This document shows, piece by piece, positions 26,073 through 34,377 of a stretch of DNA of 38,220 nucleotides. Each line of letters begins with the position of its first letter. Positions within the stretch are counted from its first letter, which is position 1. Position numbers and translations under genes: made by a program. The notes beneath the pieces are model-generated. The model searched no databases. It was not told where the DNA came from and saw only the letters and a program-made list of their open reading frames with translations. Source of the DNA: JBIOJM01 sp044450785 (GTDB taxonomy: Bacteria > Planctomycetota > Planctomycetia > Isosphaerales > Isosphaeraceae); NCBI GenBank assembly GCA_044450785.1, contig JBIOJM010000059.1, positions 1-38,220 on the forward strand, written 5' to 3'.

Positions 26073-26185
26073 CGGTTGCGGCGTACATCGAGAAACCGGA
26101 CAGCTAGAGACCTTACCCTCCCTGATGATACCCTCTGAGCTTCAAAGATGCTGATCGCGACTTCCTACGTCCCGGAGACTATTGC
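25153..26185. repeat. Duplicated approximately 1-kb segment, copy 2 (lysR plus upstream region)
   Basis: This is the partner of 15940-16970, same orientation. Similarity begins at GGATGCGATTCGAGG and ends shortly after GATGCTGATCGCGACTTC upstream of lysR. The flanks differ: a TolC-type gene on one side and an unrecognised stretch on the other, in place of methyltransferase and TauE/SafE genes. Confidence 0.85.
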
Positions 26186-26360
26186 GTTTTGATGCTCGGA
26201 GCCGTGATGGCCGTCGCGTCCATCGTAGGGGAAATCCAAGGCACTGTTGCTCCAGGTACGGGAACATCAATGCGAACAAGCCCCAGCTCGGGGGGTACGG
26301 CGTTGCAATTCCCCGCCGGTATCGTTCAGTTGGGATTGACCAGATTGAGATCGGGCTTGG
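26073..26360. other. Intergenic region between lysR copy 2 and the PepSY gene
   Basis: The first about 110 bp are the duplicated lysR upstream region. From 26186 to 26360 a short plus-strand frame begins MLGAVMAVASIVGE, but I recognise no family and see no ribosome site. It may be the remnant of a gene once divergent from this lysR, as at copy 1. Confidence 0.4.
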
Positions 26361-26633
26361 TCATTCGACGCCGACAACTTCGCCTGTAGCCGACACCTCC
26401 ACCTCCCGGATCTTGCCGCGCTTGTCCTTGCCACGGACCTCGTAGGCATCCTGGCCTTTGATTTTGATTTTTTGGGCTCTGTCGAACTTGATCCCCGGCA
26501 GGGCCTTCGTCGCCGCGGCCTTCACCTCGGCGGGCACTTCGTCCAGCTCCACGGGCTCCGCACGTTCCACGCTGTCACCGCAGCCCCAGGCCACCGCGAG
26601 CATGACCGTCATCAGCACGCTCCTGCCGCGCAT
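26361..26633 (-). CDS. Small PepSY-like lipoprotein
   Basis: Protein of 90 residues; GGAGGA stands 6 bases before ATG 26633. The signal sequence MRGRSVLMTVMLAVAWGC has a Cys lipobox. The mature part fits a single PepSY-like unit: VPAEVKAAATKALPGIKFD, a strand with KIKGQDAYEVRGKDKRGK and a last strand IREVEVSATGEVVGVE. Such domains are thought to inhibit proteases or bind other exported proteins. The gene starts 28 bp after the DUF1559 gene on the same strand, so they form an operon. Divergent to this pair is a two-component system, a common arrangement for PepSY genes. Confidence 0.8.
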   Translation of the reverse strand: MRGRSVLMTVMLAVAWGCGDSVERAEPVELDEVPAEVKAAATKALPGIKFDRAQKIKIKGQDAYEVRGKDKRGKIREVEVSATGEVVGVE

Positions 26634-26661
26634 CGACTGTCCTCCCAAGTGGGTTCTCGAA

Positions 26662-27597
26662 TCAGTATGCATCGGCCGAGACCACCTCGCCAGCGGCGCG
26701 TGTGGCCAGCGCTTGGTAAGTCTTGTAGGCGATGGTGGACTTCAAAAAAATCACGTGCCCGTCGGCGAACAGGAAATTCACCCCCCGGCCGGAGTGGAGG
26801 CTGTAGAACTGGTTCACGTCGGACCGGGGGTCGCCGGGCCCGACACCCTCGCCTGCGTGGCCCAGGATCATCCCCGAACTGGTCTCCAGCTCGTACCGTC
26901 CGATGTTGTCGTTGTCCGTGGGATACATGAGCGCGTTGGTCACGGCGCCGACCCAGGTCGCTTCACCGAGGCGGTGCGATCGCTCGCCGACGATGATCGT
27001 CTGGCTCGTCCCGTCCCTGATGTCACGGATGCCGATCTGACTATTTCGGAAGAACACGCCCTCGCCGTCGGGGCCCGGCTCACCTGTGCCATACATTCCC
27101 ACGTAGTTCGACGGTGCGACCTGGCAGATGTTTTGCAGCGGGGCACCCGTGGCGGCATCCCGGTTGACCGCCCACCAGAAAGGCTGAACCGAATCCGATG
27201 GGCAGAGGAAGTTGTTGATGACCGGCAACCGGCTCGTGAAGTTGGCCGGGCTCTCGATGGCGATGTTGAAGTTGATCGCGGTGAAGAGCGGCGTCTGCTC
27301 GAACTGGGGCAGGAGCATCGCCGCCCATCCCCACCCCGGACCGGTGTCGTTACCGCTGGTATCGAAGCTCGAGACGTAGCCCGGCGGGAAGACATGAAGC
27401 GTGCTCTCATAGTTGTGCAGGGCGAGACCGAGCTGCTTGAGGTTGTTGACGCATTGGGTGCGCCGGGCGGCTTCGCGGGCGGCCTGGACGGCGGGCAGCA
27501 TCAGGGCAATCAGCAGGCCGATGATGCTGATGACCACCAGAAGCTCGATTAGAGTGAAGGCACGGCTTCGTCTCGTTTTGCTACCGGATGGACGCAT
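26662..27597 (-). CDS. DUF1559 protein with prepilin-type N-terminus
   Basis: Protein of 311 residues; GGAGG is placed 6 bases before ATG 27597. The N-terminus carries a type-IV-prepilin-like signal (RRSRAFTLIELLVVISIIG), then PAVQAAREAARRTQCVNNLKQ with the usual LALHNYES. The C-terminal block is FLFADGHVIFLKSTI. This is the DUF1559 (SBP_bac_10) family, present in dozens to hundreds of copies in planctomycete genomes and thought to be surface or secreted pseudopilin-like proteins; function is unknown. Middle motifs FLCPSD and IRDIRDGTSQTIIVGERS are typical. The open frame upstream to 27666 lies before the ribosome site and is not used. Confidence 0.95.
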   Translation of the reverse strand: MRPSGSKTRRSRAFTLIELLVVISIIGLLIALMLPAVQAAREAARRTQCVNNLKQLGLALHNYESTLHVFPPGYVSSFDTSGNDTGPGWGWAAMLLPQFEQTPLFTAINFNIAIESPANFTSRLPVINNFLCPSDSVQPFWWAVNRDAATGAPLQNICQVAPSNYVGMYGTGEPGPDGEGVFFRNSQIGIRDIRDGTSQTIIVGERSHRLGEATWVGAVTNALMYPTDNDNIGRYELETSSGMILGHAGEGVGPGDPRSDVNQFYSLHSGRGVNFLFADGHVIFLKSTIAYKTYQALATRAAGEVVSADAY

Positions 27598-27719
27598 GGG
27601 CAGCCTCCAGCGAGCGGGGTTGATCGGGAGTCCGCAGAGCATAGCCCTCCAACATTGCGGCAACATGGCTCGAAGATGACAGATGCGTAATTTTCTGATA
27701 TCGCGAGCCGGACGCGGCT

Positions 27720-27725
27720 TATAAT
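27720..27725 (+). promoter_or_regulatory. Possible -10 element of the two-component operon
   Basis: A perfect TATAAT lies 42 bp before the response-regulator start in the 170-bp divergent intergenic region. No good -35 is found at 16-18 bp (GATATC at 17 bp), so activator dependence is possible; the response regulator itself would be a candidate. Confidence 0.35.
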
Positions 27726-27767
27726 GTGTCGTGTTTGCTCGAATGTGGACACGGACGCGACTCGCCG

Positions 27768-28439
27768 ATGCGTGTGCTCGTGGTCGAAGACAACCCGGAT
27801 ATGGGGGCCTTTCTCGGGCAGGGTTTGTCCGAACAAGGCTTCGCCGTGGACATCGCGGCCAACGGCGCGGCGGGGTTCGCGTATGCCTCCTCCGGCGTGT
27901 ACGACCTTCTCATCCTTGATCGGATGCTCCCTGGCCAGGACGGGCTCGACCTGCTGCGAAGGCTCCGGACCAAAGGGGTCCAGGCACCGGCCATCTTCCT
28001 CACGGCCAAGAGTGCCGTCAACGATCGGGTCGAGGGCCTGGACGCCGGGGCGGACGATTACCTGGTCAAACCCTTCTCGTTCGTCGAGTTGATGGCTCGA
28101 ATCCGGGTTGTTCTCCGGCGGGGTGGTGACCCCGTGCCGACCGTCTTGACGGTGGCCGACCTGACCCTCGACCCGGTGGCCCATGCGGTCGAACGGGGTG
28201 GGGAGCGAATCGACCTTTCCTCGAAGCAATTTGCCCTACTCCATTACCTGATGCGGCATGCCGGCCAGGTTGTGAGCCGCACCATGATTCAGGAACACGT
28301 CTGGAACTACGAATTTGACGGACTGACGAACGTCGTGGATGTTCATATCAACCGACTAAGAAACAAGGTGGACCGAGGGTTTGACCGGTCGCTCATCCAC
28401 ACGCTTCGGGGAGTGGGCTATGTCCTCCGCGAGGAGTAG
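27768..28439 (+). CDS. OmpR/PhoB-family response regulator
   Basis: Protein of 223 residues starting MRVLVVEDNPDMG at 27768; the frame is open from 27726, but the receiver domain begins exactly at this ATG. The receiver has the acidic pocket E7/D8, phospho-acceptor D51 in LILDRMLPG, T79 and K101 (YLVKPFSF). The C-terminal winged helix (about 128-223) has LSSKQFALLHYLMRHAGQVV and VDVHINRLRNKVD with the final GVGYVLREE. The histidine kinase start overlaps its end by 20 bp. It resembles the CusR/TctD-like group of copper and metal responders, but that resemblance is not specific enough to name it. Confidence 0.95.
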   Translation: MRVLVVEDNPDMGAFLGQGLSEQGFAVDIAANGAAGFAYASSGVYDLLILDRMLPGQDGLDLLRRLRTKGVQAPAIFLTAKSAVNDRVEGLDAGADDYLVKPFSFVELMARIRVVLRRGGDPVPTVLTVADLTLDPVAHAVERGGERIDLSSKQFALLHYLMRHAGQVVSRTMIQEHVWNYEFDGLTNVVDVHINRLRNKVDRGFDRSLIHTLRGVGYVLREE

Positions 28440-29856
28440 GCCGCTGGGCCTCCGGACCCAGCTTGCGGTCTGGACAAGCCTGGTGCTTGCCACGTCGCTC
28501 GCGGCCGGATTCGCGTGGGTCCACCACGGCCTCCGCCGGGTCCTCGAAGCCAAGAACGATGCGTTCCTTGAACGCAAGACGGCGGAGCTTCTGGCGGTAG
28601 TCAAGGACCACCGGTCGGGGGCCATTTCGGAGCTCGAAGCGGAGATCCACCGCGAGGTCTTGGCCTATGAAGCGGAGGGGCTCATCGTCGTGATCCGCGA
28701 GCCGGGCCGAGTGTTTGTCGCCCCTCGCACCGATGCGGCCCTGCATCTCGCTGACGAGACCATCCCACCTGGGGCGCCCCGCACCATCAGACTGGCTGGC
28801 TCCATGGGCCAATTCCGAATCCTCGACACGCACTCCGAAACGGGTGGCATCTCGCTCGAACTGGGTATTTCCCTTGCGGAAACGGAGTCGACGCTCGCCG
28901 AGTTCGACCGGCTCGTTGCCGGAGGGTCCATCGTCTTCCTCATCCTGGCCGTCATGGGGGGCCTGTTTCTGTCGCGACAGGCCCTGCGTCCCGTGGCCGA
29001 GAGCATTCGGACGGCGCGGCGCCTCGACCCCGAAAAGCTTTCCGAGCGGTTGCCGCGGACCGGGGCCGGTGACGAGCTGGATGAGCTGGCCGGGACCATC
29101 AACGGGCTGCTCGACCGGCTCGGGGCCTATCACGGCCAGGTCATCCGGTTCACGGCCGATGCTTCGCACGAGCTGAGAAGTCCCCTCGCGGCGATGCGGG
29201 CCGCGGTCGAGGTCGCCCTCCAGCAGCCGCGGGGTATGGAGGAGTACAGGAATACGCTCGCGTCGTTCGGCGAGCAGTGCGAGCGGCTCACGGCCCTCGT
29301 AAACGGCCTTCTCCTGCTTGCACAGGCGGACGCCGGGGAGGTTCTCATCAGGCGGGAAGCCATCGACTTGGCGTCTCTGGTATGCGAGATAGCCGAGGTG
29401 TTCGAACCACTCGCCGAAGAGCGGGGAATTCGCCTCGTCACGAATTCCTCGGGGCCTGTGGCGATCACGGCGGACCCCTCGCGACTACGGCAACTGGTAA
29501 CAAACCTCCTGGACAACGCGATCCGGTTCACGGAATCGGGGGGCTTGATAGCGCTCGAGGTCGTTGGCGACGTGAACCGGGCGATGCTCCGGGTGAAGGA
29601 TACCGGCGCAGGTATCCCCGCGGTGCACCTACCCCACGTTTTCGAGCGGTTCTATCAGGCGGATGCTGCCCGCACGTCGGGCGGCTACGGGTTGGGCCTG
29701 AGCATCTGCCAGTGGATTGTCAAGGCCCACGGCGGGTCAATCGTGGTTGAGAGCGTGGAGGGGACGGGCGCCGCATTCACAGTCGTCCTGCCCATGACAC
29801 CCGCGGTTTCTTCCCGTTCCAAAACGGCCTGGGAAATCCCGGACGGCAGGGCCTGA
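28420..29856 (+). CDS. Sensor histidine kinase partner of the OmpR-type regulator
   Basis: Protein of 478 residues from ATG 28420, overlapping the regulator gene by 20 bp. Helix 1 is LRTQLAVWTSLVLATSLAAG (about residues 11-30) and helix 2 is in GGSIVFLILAVMGGLF (about 168-184); between them is a periplasmic sensor domain of about 135 residues. A HAMP domain (SRQALRPVAESI...) leads to HisKA with FTADASHELRSPL (H250), then the HATPase domain with N-box NLLDNAIRF, G1 DTGAGIP and G2 GGYGLGLSIC. It phosphorylates the upstream response regulator. The signal is unknown; the divergent PepSY lipoprotein may interact with the sensor domain. Confidence 0.95.
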   Translation: MSSARSRPLGLRTQLAVWTSLVLATSLAAGFAWVHHGLRRVLEAKNDAFLERKTAELLAVVKDHRSGAISELEAEIHREVLAYEAEGLIVVIREPGRVFVAPRTDAALHLADETIPPGAPRTIRLAGSMGQFRILDTHSETGGISLELGISLAETESTLAEFDRLVAGGSIVFLILAVMGGLFLSRQALRPVAESIRTARRLDPEKLSERLPRTGAGDELDELAGTINGLLDRLGAYHGQVIRFTADASHELRSPLAAMRAAVEVALQQPRGMEEYRNTLASFGEQCERLTALVNGLLLLAQADAGEVLIRREAIDLASLVCEIAEVFEPLAEERGIRLVTNSSGPVAITADPSRLRQLVTNLLDNAIRFTESGGLIALEVVGDVNRAMLRVKDTGAGIPAVHLPHVFERFYQADAARTSGGYGLGLSICQWIVKAHGGSIVVESVEGTGAAFTVVLPMTPAVSSRSKTAWEIPDGRA

Positions 29857-30120
29857 ACAGGTCGCTCGGCGCTTGGAAAGCGGAAGCATTTCAATGCGGC
29901 AGATCATGGCCAGAGTAGTTCCTCCTTGCGTCCCTGCCCGGCTCAGAGATCGCTCTCATAAAGTGTCCTGCGGAACTCGGGCCGGCGGCCCGACGGCCGG
30001 ACCATCTATTCGCTGAGCAGCCTGGTGCTCCAGGCGTTGGGGACGCGGGCAGGGCGAGGTCGTCTCTGCCGATGCGTGGTGAGCGACGCTGTTCGCCGGG
30101 GGTCGCTGCATTTGCAGAGA

Positions 30121-31224
30121 TTAACGGAAGAGAACAAAGCGGCCGTTCTTGTCCACAACACCGGCAACGCCATCGCCCAAGCTCTTCGCGGAACCTGGTG
30201 ATCCCGTGGGCCGGCCTCCTGCGTCGTACACTTGCCAGCCCAGTTGACCATCCTTCTTCCAGGCCACCAACGTACTGCCGTCCGGCACACTCAAGGCGAG
30301 CATGCCAGTACGCATGCCAGCCCTTCCGGGCGTCTTGATTTCCGCGGGCGGCGACGGGTTACCCTTGCTGTCCAGTCGAGCGAAATAGATTTCCCCCCTG
30401 GTGGGCCAAACCGCCACGAACCCCCCTTGGTCGCGGGAAATCGCGTAGTAACTCATGGGACATGCATCGACCTTCCACAAGGTGCTGCTGACCCGAGTCC
30501 GCGACACCTGGCCTCGACCTTGGTCCCACAACACCAGGTACATGTCCCGCTCGTTGTTGGTTTCCTCCCGATACAGCACGGCCAACTTGCCATCCTCGCC
30601 GTACTCGGCGACCGTGGTGCAGCAGTTACACGGGTTAAAAACAGGGTTGATTTCTACATAGGCAGCGAACGTCTTCCCATTGTCATGCGAGACGTTGGCG
30701 TAGAGCTTGTCGCACAGCCAGCAGGCGGTCACGTTGCCCTTGGCATCGGCGGCCAGGGAGAAGCCCTCGCTGGGCTTGCGGTTGAGATTCCGCACCGGCG
30801 AGAAGGCTTGCGCCTCGGGATCGAGGCTCGCGTAATAGAAACCCCACTCTTCTTGGGGTAGCTTCAGCTTCCAGGCATTCGTGCTCATCGCCACATGGAT
30901 ACGGCCGCCTTTTCCTACGGCCATGTCCGAGCCGGAAAACTCCAACCCTTCCGGTCGCGACCCGCTCTCCACGACCGGGATTGCCGCGCCGAACGTCATG
31001 CCGTTATCAGTAGACTTCGCATACCGCGGACCGCCCGCCGAATCATAGAGAAGGTGAATCGTTCCCTCACTGTCGGTCTTGGCGACGACGGGCCTCCCGC
31101 GCTCAGGGACGGGTACCGTCGTCACCTTGCTGTACCCGTCGCCGGCGGTCGCGGCCGGCGGGAAAAGCAAGATGATGCTCAGTATGGCAAGAGCAGACGC
31201 CGCTTGTTGGCTTTTAACATTCAT
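30121..31224 (-). CDS. Secreted BNR-repeat (sialidase-fold) protein
   Basis: Protein of 367 residues. A signal peptide (QQAASALAILSIILLFPPAA) is cut after ATA or TAG. The mature protein has repeated beta-propeller blade elements with Asp-box-like turns: YAKSTDNGMTF, VSHDNGKTF and ISRDQGGFV. A Cys-rich site NPCNCCTT and further cysteines in ACWLCDK and DACPM are features of this BNR subgroup. Sialidase catalytic arginines cannot be assigned with confidence, so enzymatic activity is open; many such planctomycete proteins may be carbohydrate-binding. It is convergent with the histidine kinase; the 264 bp between (29857-30120) hold no recognisable gene. Confidence 0.8.
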   Translation of the reverse strand: MNVKSQQAASALAILSIILLFPPAATAGDGYSKVTTVPVPERGRPVVAKTDSEGTIHLLYDSAGGPRYAKSTDNGMTFGAAIPVVESGSRPEGLEFSGSDMAVGKGGRIHVAMSTNAWKLKLPQEEWGFYYASLDPEAQAFSPVRNLNRKPSEGFSLAADAKGNVTACWLCDKLYANVSHDNGKTFAAYVEINPVFNPCNCCTTVAEYGEDGKLAVLYREETNNERDMYLVLWDQGRGQVSRTRVSSTLWKVDACPMSYYAISRDQGGFVAVWPTRGEIYFARLDSKGNPSPPAEIKTPGRAGMRTGMLALSVPDGSTLVAWKKDGQLGWQVYDAGGRPTGSPGSAKSLGDGVAGVVDKNGRFVLFR

Positions 31225-31434
31225 GGGGAGAATCTCTTCAGCAACCTAAGGCTCAACCTACTGATTCGGTGAAGCAACGGGGTGTGACGATTCACGCCGT
31301 CGCGCCGAGATAGGCTCCTCAGGCGTACCTCACGAGCCTATCGCCCCGAGCCGTCGGCGGCAACAAGCCGCCATGGGAATCTCTGGACAAGGTGTCGGCC
31401 GACTGCGGATGTCGTACGTGTTTGAAGAATGTGA

Positions 31435-31611
31435 TTAAGCTAAACTGAGGAAGACCAGTGTGAGCATGTTGGTGGCGACGGCGACGAGCGGATCGATTCC
31501 GAGCTGCATCATCACTCGCAAGGTGATGAGAGACGTCCCGCCCGTCACCACGCTGATTACGGCCGTGGATATGAAGACGACGATCTGGCCGATGAGACCG
31601 ACGGCGGTCAT
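31435..31611 (-). pseudogene. TauE/SafE permease N-terminal fragment
   Basis: From ATG 31611 the frame gives GQIVVFISTAVISVVTGGTS, LITLRVMMQLGIDPLVAVAT and NMLTLVFLSLA, then TAA. This is the first two-helix part of a TSUP permease, with the GGTSL and AVATN motifs of the family. The remaining about 200 residues are missing; the 31225-31434 stretch shows nothing further. The open frame upstream of 31611 to 31953 runs antisense through the other relic. It stands head to head with that relic at 31646. Confidence 0.75.
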
Positions 31612-31645
31612 CGCCTGCGTCCTGGTTATTCGGGGAGTCCTGAGA

Positions 31646-31800
31646 ATGGAGGTTGAGCAGAAACATCCAGGATCAAAGGGCGACGGATCAGTAGAGCCCC
31701 CATTCGGGCGGAACGGCGCGCTCGGCTTCTTGTTCGGCATCGTGATCGGCGCGGCCGCGGGGCTGATCGGCGTCGGGGGCGGTGAATTCCGACTGCCTGA
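31646..31800 (+). pseudogene. TauE/SafE permease N-terminal fragment, second type
   Basis: ATG 31646 starts MEVEQKHPGSKG. After a hydrophilic tail comes GALGFLFGIVIGAAAGLIGVGGGEFRLP, split here as GALGFLFGIVIGAAAG and LIGVGGGEFRLP. It is closely related to the relic at 16973-17212 but retains GAG where that copy has TAG. Similarity stops at about 31800, and the aldo/keto reductase gene ends at 31853 on the other strand, so the 3' part has been lost by a rearrangement. Confidence 0.75.
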
Positions 31801-31852
31801 TGCTCCCCTCGTTCGTTTCCGGTGGGGTAGCCCATCCGCCCGAGACCCAGCG

Positions 31853-32854
31853 CTAGCGTCCCGCCGGCCGCCGGGGGATCGACCACCAGACGGCGTCGAA
31901 CGCCGAGCGGGCCTCGTCGTCGAAGGCACGCTCGGCGCCGGCCAGGGAGGCATCGAGCTGGTCGGGGCGGCTGGCGCCGACGATCGCGGAGGTGATCCCC
32001 GGCTGGTGCAAGACCCAGGCGACGCTGGCGGTCGCCAGGTTCCACTGCCGGCGCTGGCAGTAGCTCTTCAAGGTGGCGACGGCTTCGAACTGGGCAGCGT
32101 GCCAGTAGCGGTCGCGGTAGAGCTCGCCCGATGCGCCCAGGGAGAAACGAGTTCCGGGCTCGGGTGATGTCTCGTGGGAATGTTTGCCGGTCAAGAGGCC
32201 GCCCGCCAGCGGGTTGTAGACGATCACACCCACCCCCTGGTCGCGGCAGAGCGGCAAGAGCTCGGTCTCGATCTCGCGGAAAAGCACGTTATACCGGGGC
32301 TGGACGCAGTCGTACCGGGCCGAGCCCAGCCGCTCGCTCGTCCCGATTGCCAGCGCGAGCTGCCACGCGGGGTAGTTCGAGCAGCCGGCGTAGCGGACCT
32401 TCCCGGCCCGGACGAGGTCGTCGAAGGCGCGCAGAGTCTCGTCGATCGGCGTTTCGGGGTCGGGGAGATGGGCCTGGTAGAGGTCGATGGAATCGGTCCG
32501 CAGCCGGCGGAGGCTGGCCTCGCAGGCGGCCAGGATGTGCCGGCGCGAGAGCCCCTGGTCGTTGGGCCCATGGCCGACCCGGATCCGGCACTTGGTTCCC
32601 ACGACGAACTGGTGCCGCCGTCCCGGCGCGGCGGCCAGCCAGCGGCCGATGACTTCCTCGGTCCGGCCGGCGGTCTCCGGGTCGGGAGGAATCGGGTACG
32701 CGTCGGCCGTGTCGAGAAAAGTCACACCTCGCTCGGCCGCCACGTCCAGGATCCGGAACGACGTCATCTCGTCGCTCTGGCCGGCAAACGTCATCGTCCC
32801 CAGGCAGATCTCCGATACTTTCAGGCCCGTCCGGCCCATCCGGCGCTGCTTCAT
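31853..32854 (-). CDS. Aldo/keto reductase
   Basis: Protein of 333 residues; GGAGGGG before ATG 32854 (MKQRRMGRTGLKVSEICLG) selects this start over 32872. It is an NADPH-dependent TIM-barrel reductase of the AKR superfamily. The tetrad elements are visible: D and Y in FLDTADAYP, K in VVGTKC and H in DLYQAHLPDPETP. The coenzyme-binding end contains GVIVYNPLAGGLLTGK and ITSAIVGASRPDQL. Substrates are probably aldehydes or ketones, not deducible more closely. It is divergent from the desaturase-like gene with a 342-bp gap. Confidence 0.92.
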   Translation of the reverse strand: MKQRRMGRTGLKVSEICLGTMTFAGQSDEMTSFRILDVAAERGVTFLDTADAYPIPPDPETAGRTEEVIGRWLAAAPGRRHQFVVGTKCRIRVGHGPNDQGLSRRHILAACEASLRRLRTDSIDLYQAHLPDPETPIDETLRAFDDLVRAGKVRYAGCSNYPAWQLALAIGTSERLGSARYDCVQPRYNVLFREIETELLPLCRDQGVGVIVYNPLAGGLLTGKHSHETSPEPGTRFSLGASGELYRDRYWHAAQFEAVATLKSYCQRRQWNLATASVAWVLHQPGITSAIVGASRPDQLDASLAGAERAFDDEARSAFDAVWWSIPRRPAGR

Positions 32855-32983
32855 GGTCCCCTCCACGCTCAAGGGCTCCGATCGTCACGGGATCAGGAAA
32901 CCCTAGGTCGAGATTAATCGTCGAGACGACGGAAGGCTACTGCCTGCCGAGCACCCGTTTGCTCCCGAAGGCGCACCCGACCG

Positions 32984-33012
32984 TTGACGCGACCCTCTCG
33001 CGCGGATCTAAT
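32984..33012 (+). promoter_or_regulatory. Sigma70-like promoter in the 342-bp gap, reading toward the desaturase gene
   Basis: TTGACG (32984-32989) and TCTAAT (33007-33012) are separated by 17 bp; each differs from the consensus at one base. The predicted leader to the start at 33197 is about 180 nt. Nothing else is recognised in 32855-33196 apart from the expected reverse promoter of the reductase. Confidence 0.5.
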
Positions 33013-33196
33013 GCTTCAACCGCAAGCATCCGGGCGGGCACGTTCGCAGACCGTCTGCATCGGGCTCGTCACCAAGGGCCGAATCGTACCCTGATGCCCG
33101 GCCCGGCAGGCAGGTTTCTTCCATGCCCACTCAGCGCGCCCGGCCGCGCACGCTTAGAATCCTCAATCCTCTTCGAGCTTCCGAAGGCAATCTGTC

Positions 33197-34159
33197 ATGG
33201 ACATGGTCGAGCGCTTGCAAGGCTTCGTCGCGGAAAACCTCTCCCTGCTCGCCCCCCTGGACCACGCCTGGCAACCGACTGATTTCCTCCCCGATCTGAC
33301 CGGGGAGGATTGGGCCCTCCAGCTCGCGCGTTTCCGTGAACCCGCCCGGCAATTGTCCGACGACCTGCTCGTCGTCCTGGTGGGCAACATGGTCACCGAA
33401 GAAGCCCTCCCGAACTACTCCGTTTCGCTCGAGCACATCGTCAAGGATTCCAGAGGGGCCATCGATACCCCTTGGGCGAACTGGCTGCGGGGGTGGACCG
33501 CCGAGGAGAACCGACACGGCGACCTCTTGAACGCCTACCTCCGGCTTACGGGCCGGGTTGACATGCTGGCGGTCGAGAAGACGATCCATCACCTCATCAG
33601 GGACGGTTTCGATTCGGGTCACCAGGATAACTATGGGGGGCTCATCTACACATCGTTTCAGGAGCGTGCGACCCGGGTGTCACACGGGAATGTGGGCCGG
33701 CTCGCCGCTCAGCAAGGGGACGACAATCTCGCCCGGATCTGCCGCAAGATCGCGGCCGACGAGACGCGTCACGAGACGTTTTACACGCGGGTCGTCGGTC
33801 GGATCATGGAACAAGATCCCGAGGGGGGCGTGCTCGCCTATCGAGGGATGCTCAAGCGGCTCATCGCGATGCCGGGAGCCCTGATGTTCGACGGCAAGGA
33901 TCGTGACCTCTTCAACCACTTTGCGGCGGTCACGCAACGTTCCGGGGTCTACACCGCCCAGGATTATGGCGAGATCATCGGCCACTTGAATCATGCCTGG
34001 GACCTCGCGCATCGGTCGCTCTCGGGCAAGGCGGCCAAGGCCCAGGATTACATCTGCCGGCAGCCGGAACGCTACGAGCGCCTCGCGGGCGAGCTCACGG
34101 ATCGAGTCGCCGGGCAACCTCCAGCGCCCTTCTCCTGGGTGTACGGCCGGTGCGTCTGA
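33197..34159 (+). CDS. Acyl-ACP desaturase-like diiron protein
   Basis: Protein of 320 residues of the soluble ferritin-like fatty-acid desaturase family (FA_desaturase_2), which introduces a double bond into acyl-ACP using O2 and ferredoxin. The diiron ligands are present in order: E in VTEEALPNY, EENRHG (ExxH), E in SFQERATRV and DETRHE (ExxH). The plant and actinobacterial enzymes have the same spacing and close to the same length. GAAGG precedes ATG 33197. A strong promoter lies 180 bp upstream. Physiological acyl substrate and position of the double bond are not visible. Confidence 0.92.
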   Translation: MDMVERLQGFVAENLSLLAPLDHAWQPTDFLPDLTGEDWALQLARFREPARQLSDDLLVVLVGNMVTEEALPNYSVSLEHIVKDSRGAIDTPWANWLRGWTAEENRHGDLLNAYLRLTGRVDMLAVEKTIHHLIRDGFDSGHQDNYGGLIYTSFQERATRVSHGNVGRLAAQQGDDNLARICRKIAADETRHETFYTRVVGRIMEQDPEGGVLAYRGMLKRLIAMPGALMFDGKDRDLFNHFAAVTQRSGVYTAQDYGEIIGHLNHAWDLAHRSLSGKAAKAQDYICRQPERYERLAGELTDRVAGQPPAPFSWVYGRCV

Positions 34160-34175
34160 GATTCGTCGTTGTGCT

Positions 34176-34355
34176 TCAGATTTGGCCCGCCGGCCGCGTG
34201 GCGTTGCGCGTAGCCAGCCTGGCCCCCAGGTAAGCCGCAGGAAGAAACTCGACGACGGCCACCACCCACATCCATACCGGGTGCCGGATCATGAGCATGA
34301 TGGCGACCGCCGCGAGCAGGCCAATCAAGCCGATGGCCACAGTGAGATAGAAACA
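34176..34355 (-). pseudogene. Possible remnant of a small membrane protein
   Basis: On the minus strand a frame reads FYLTVAIGLIGLLAAVAIML, then MIRHPVWMWVVAVVEFLPAA and YLGARLATRNATRPAGQI before TGA. This looks like two membrane helices with a basic tail. No ATG lies in front of the first helix (the frame closes upstream at a TGA), so it is either the 3' end of a truncated gene or starts at GTG/TTG. The family is not recognised. Confidence 0.35.
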
Positions 34356-34377
34356 ACTATTGTTCCGCAGTCCATCA

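Noticed and set aside
26458..27552. Plus-strand ORF (364 codons) opposite the DUF1559 and PepSY genes
   Set aside because: Antisense to a gene with a prepilin-type signal and a gene with a lipobox; no own features.
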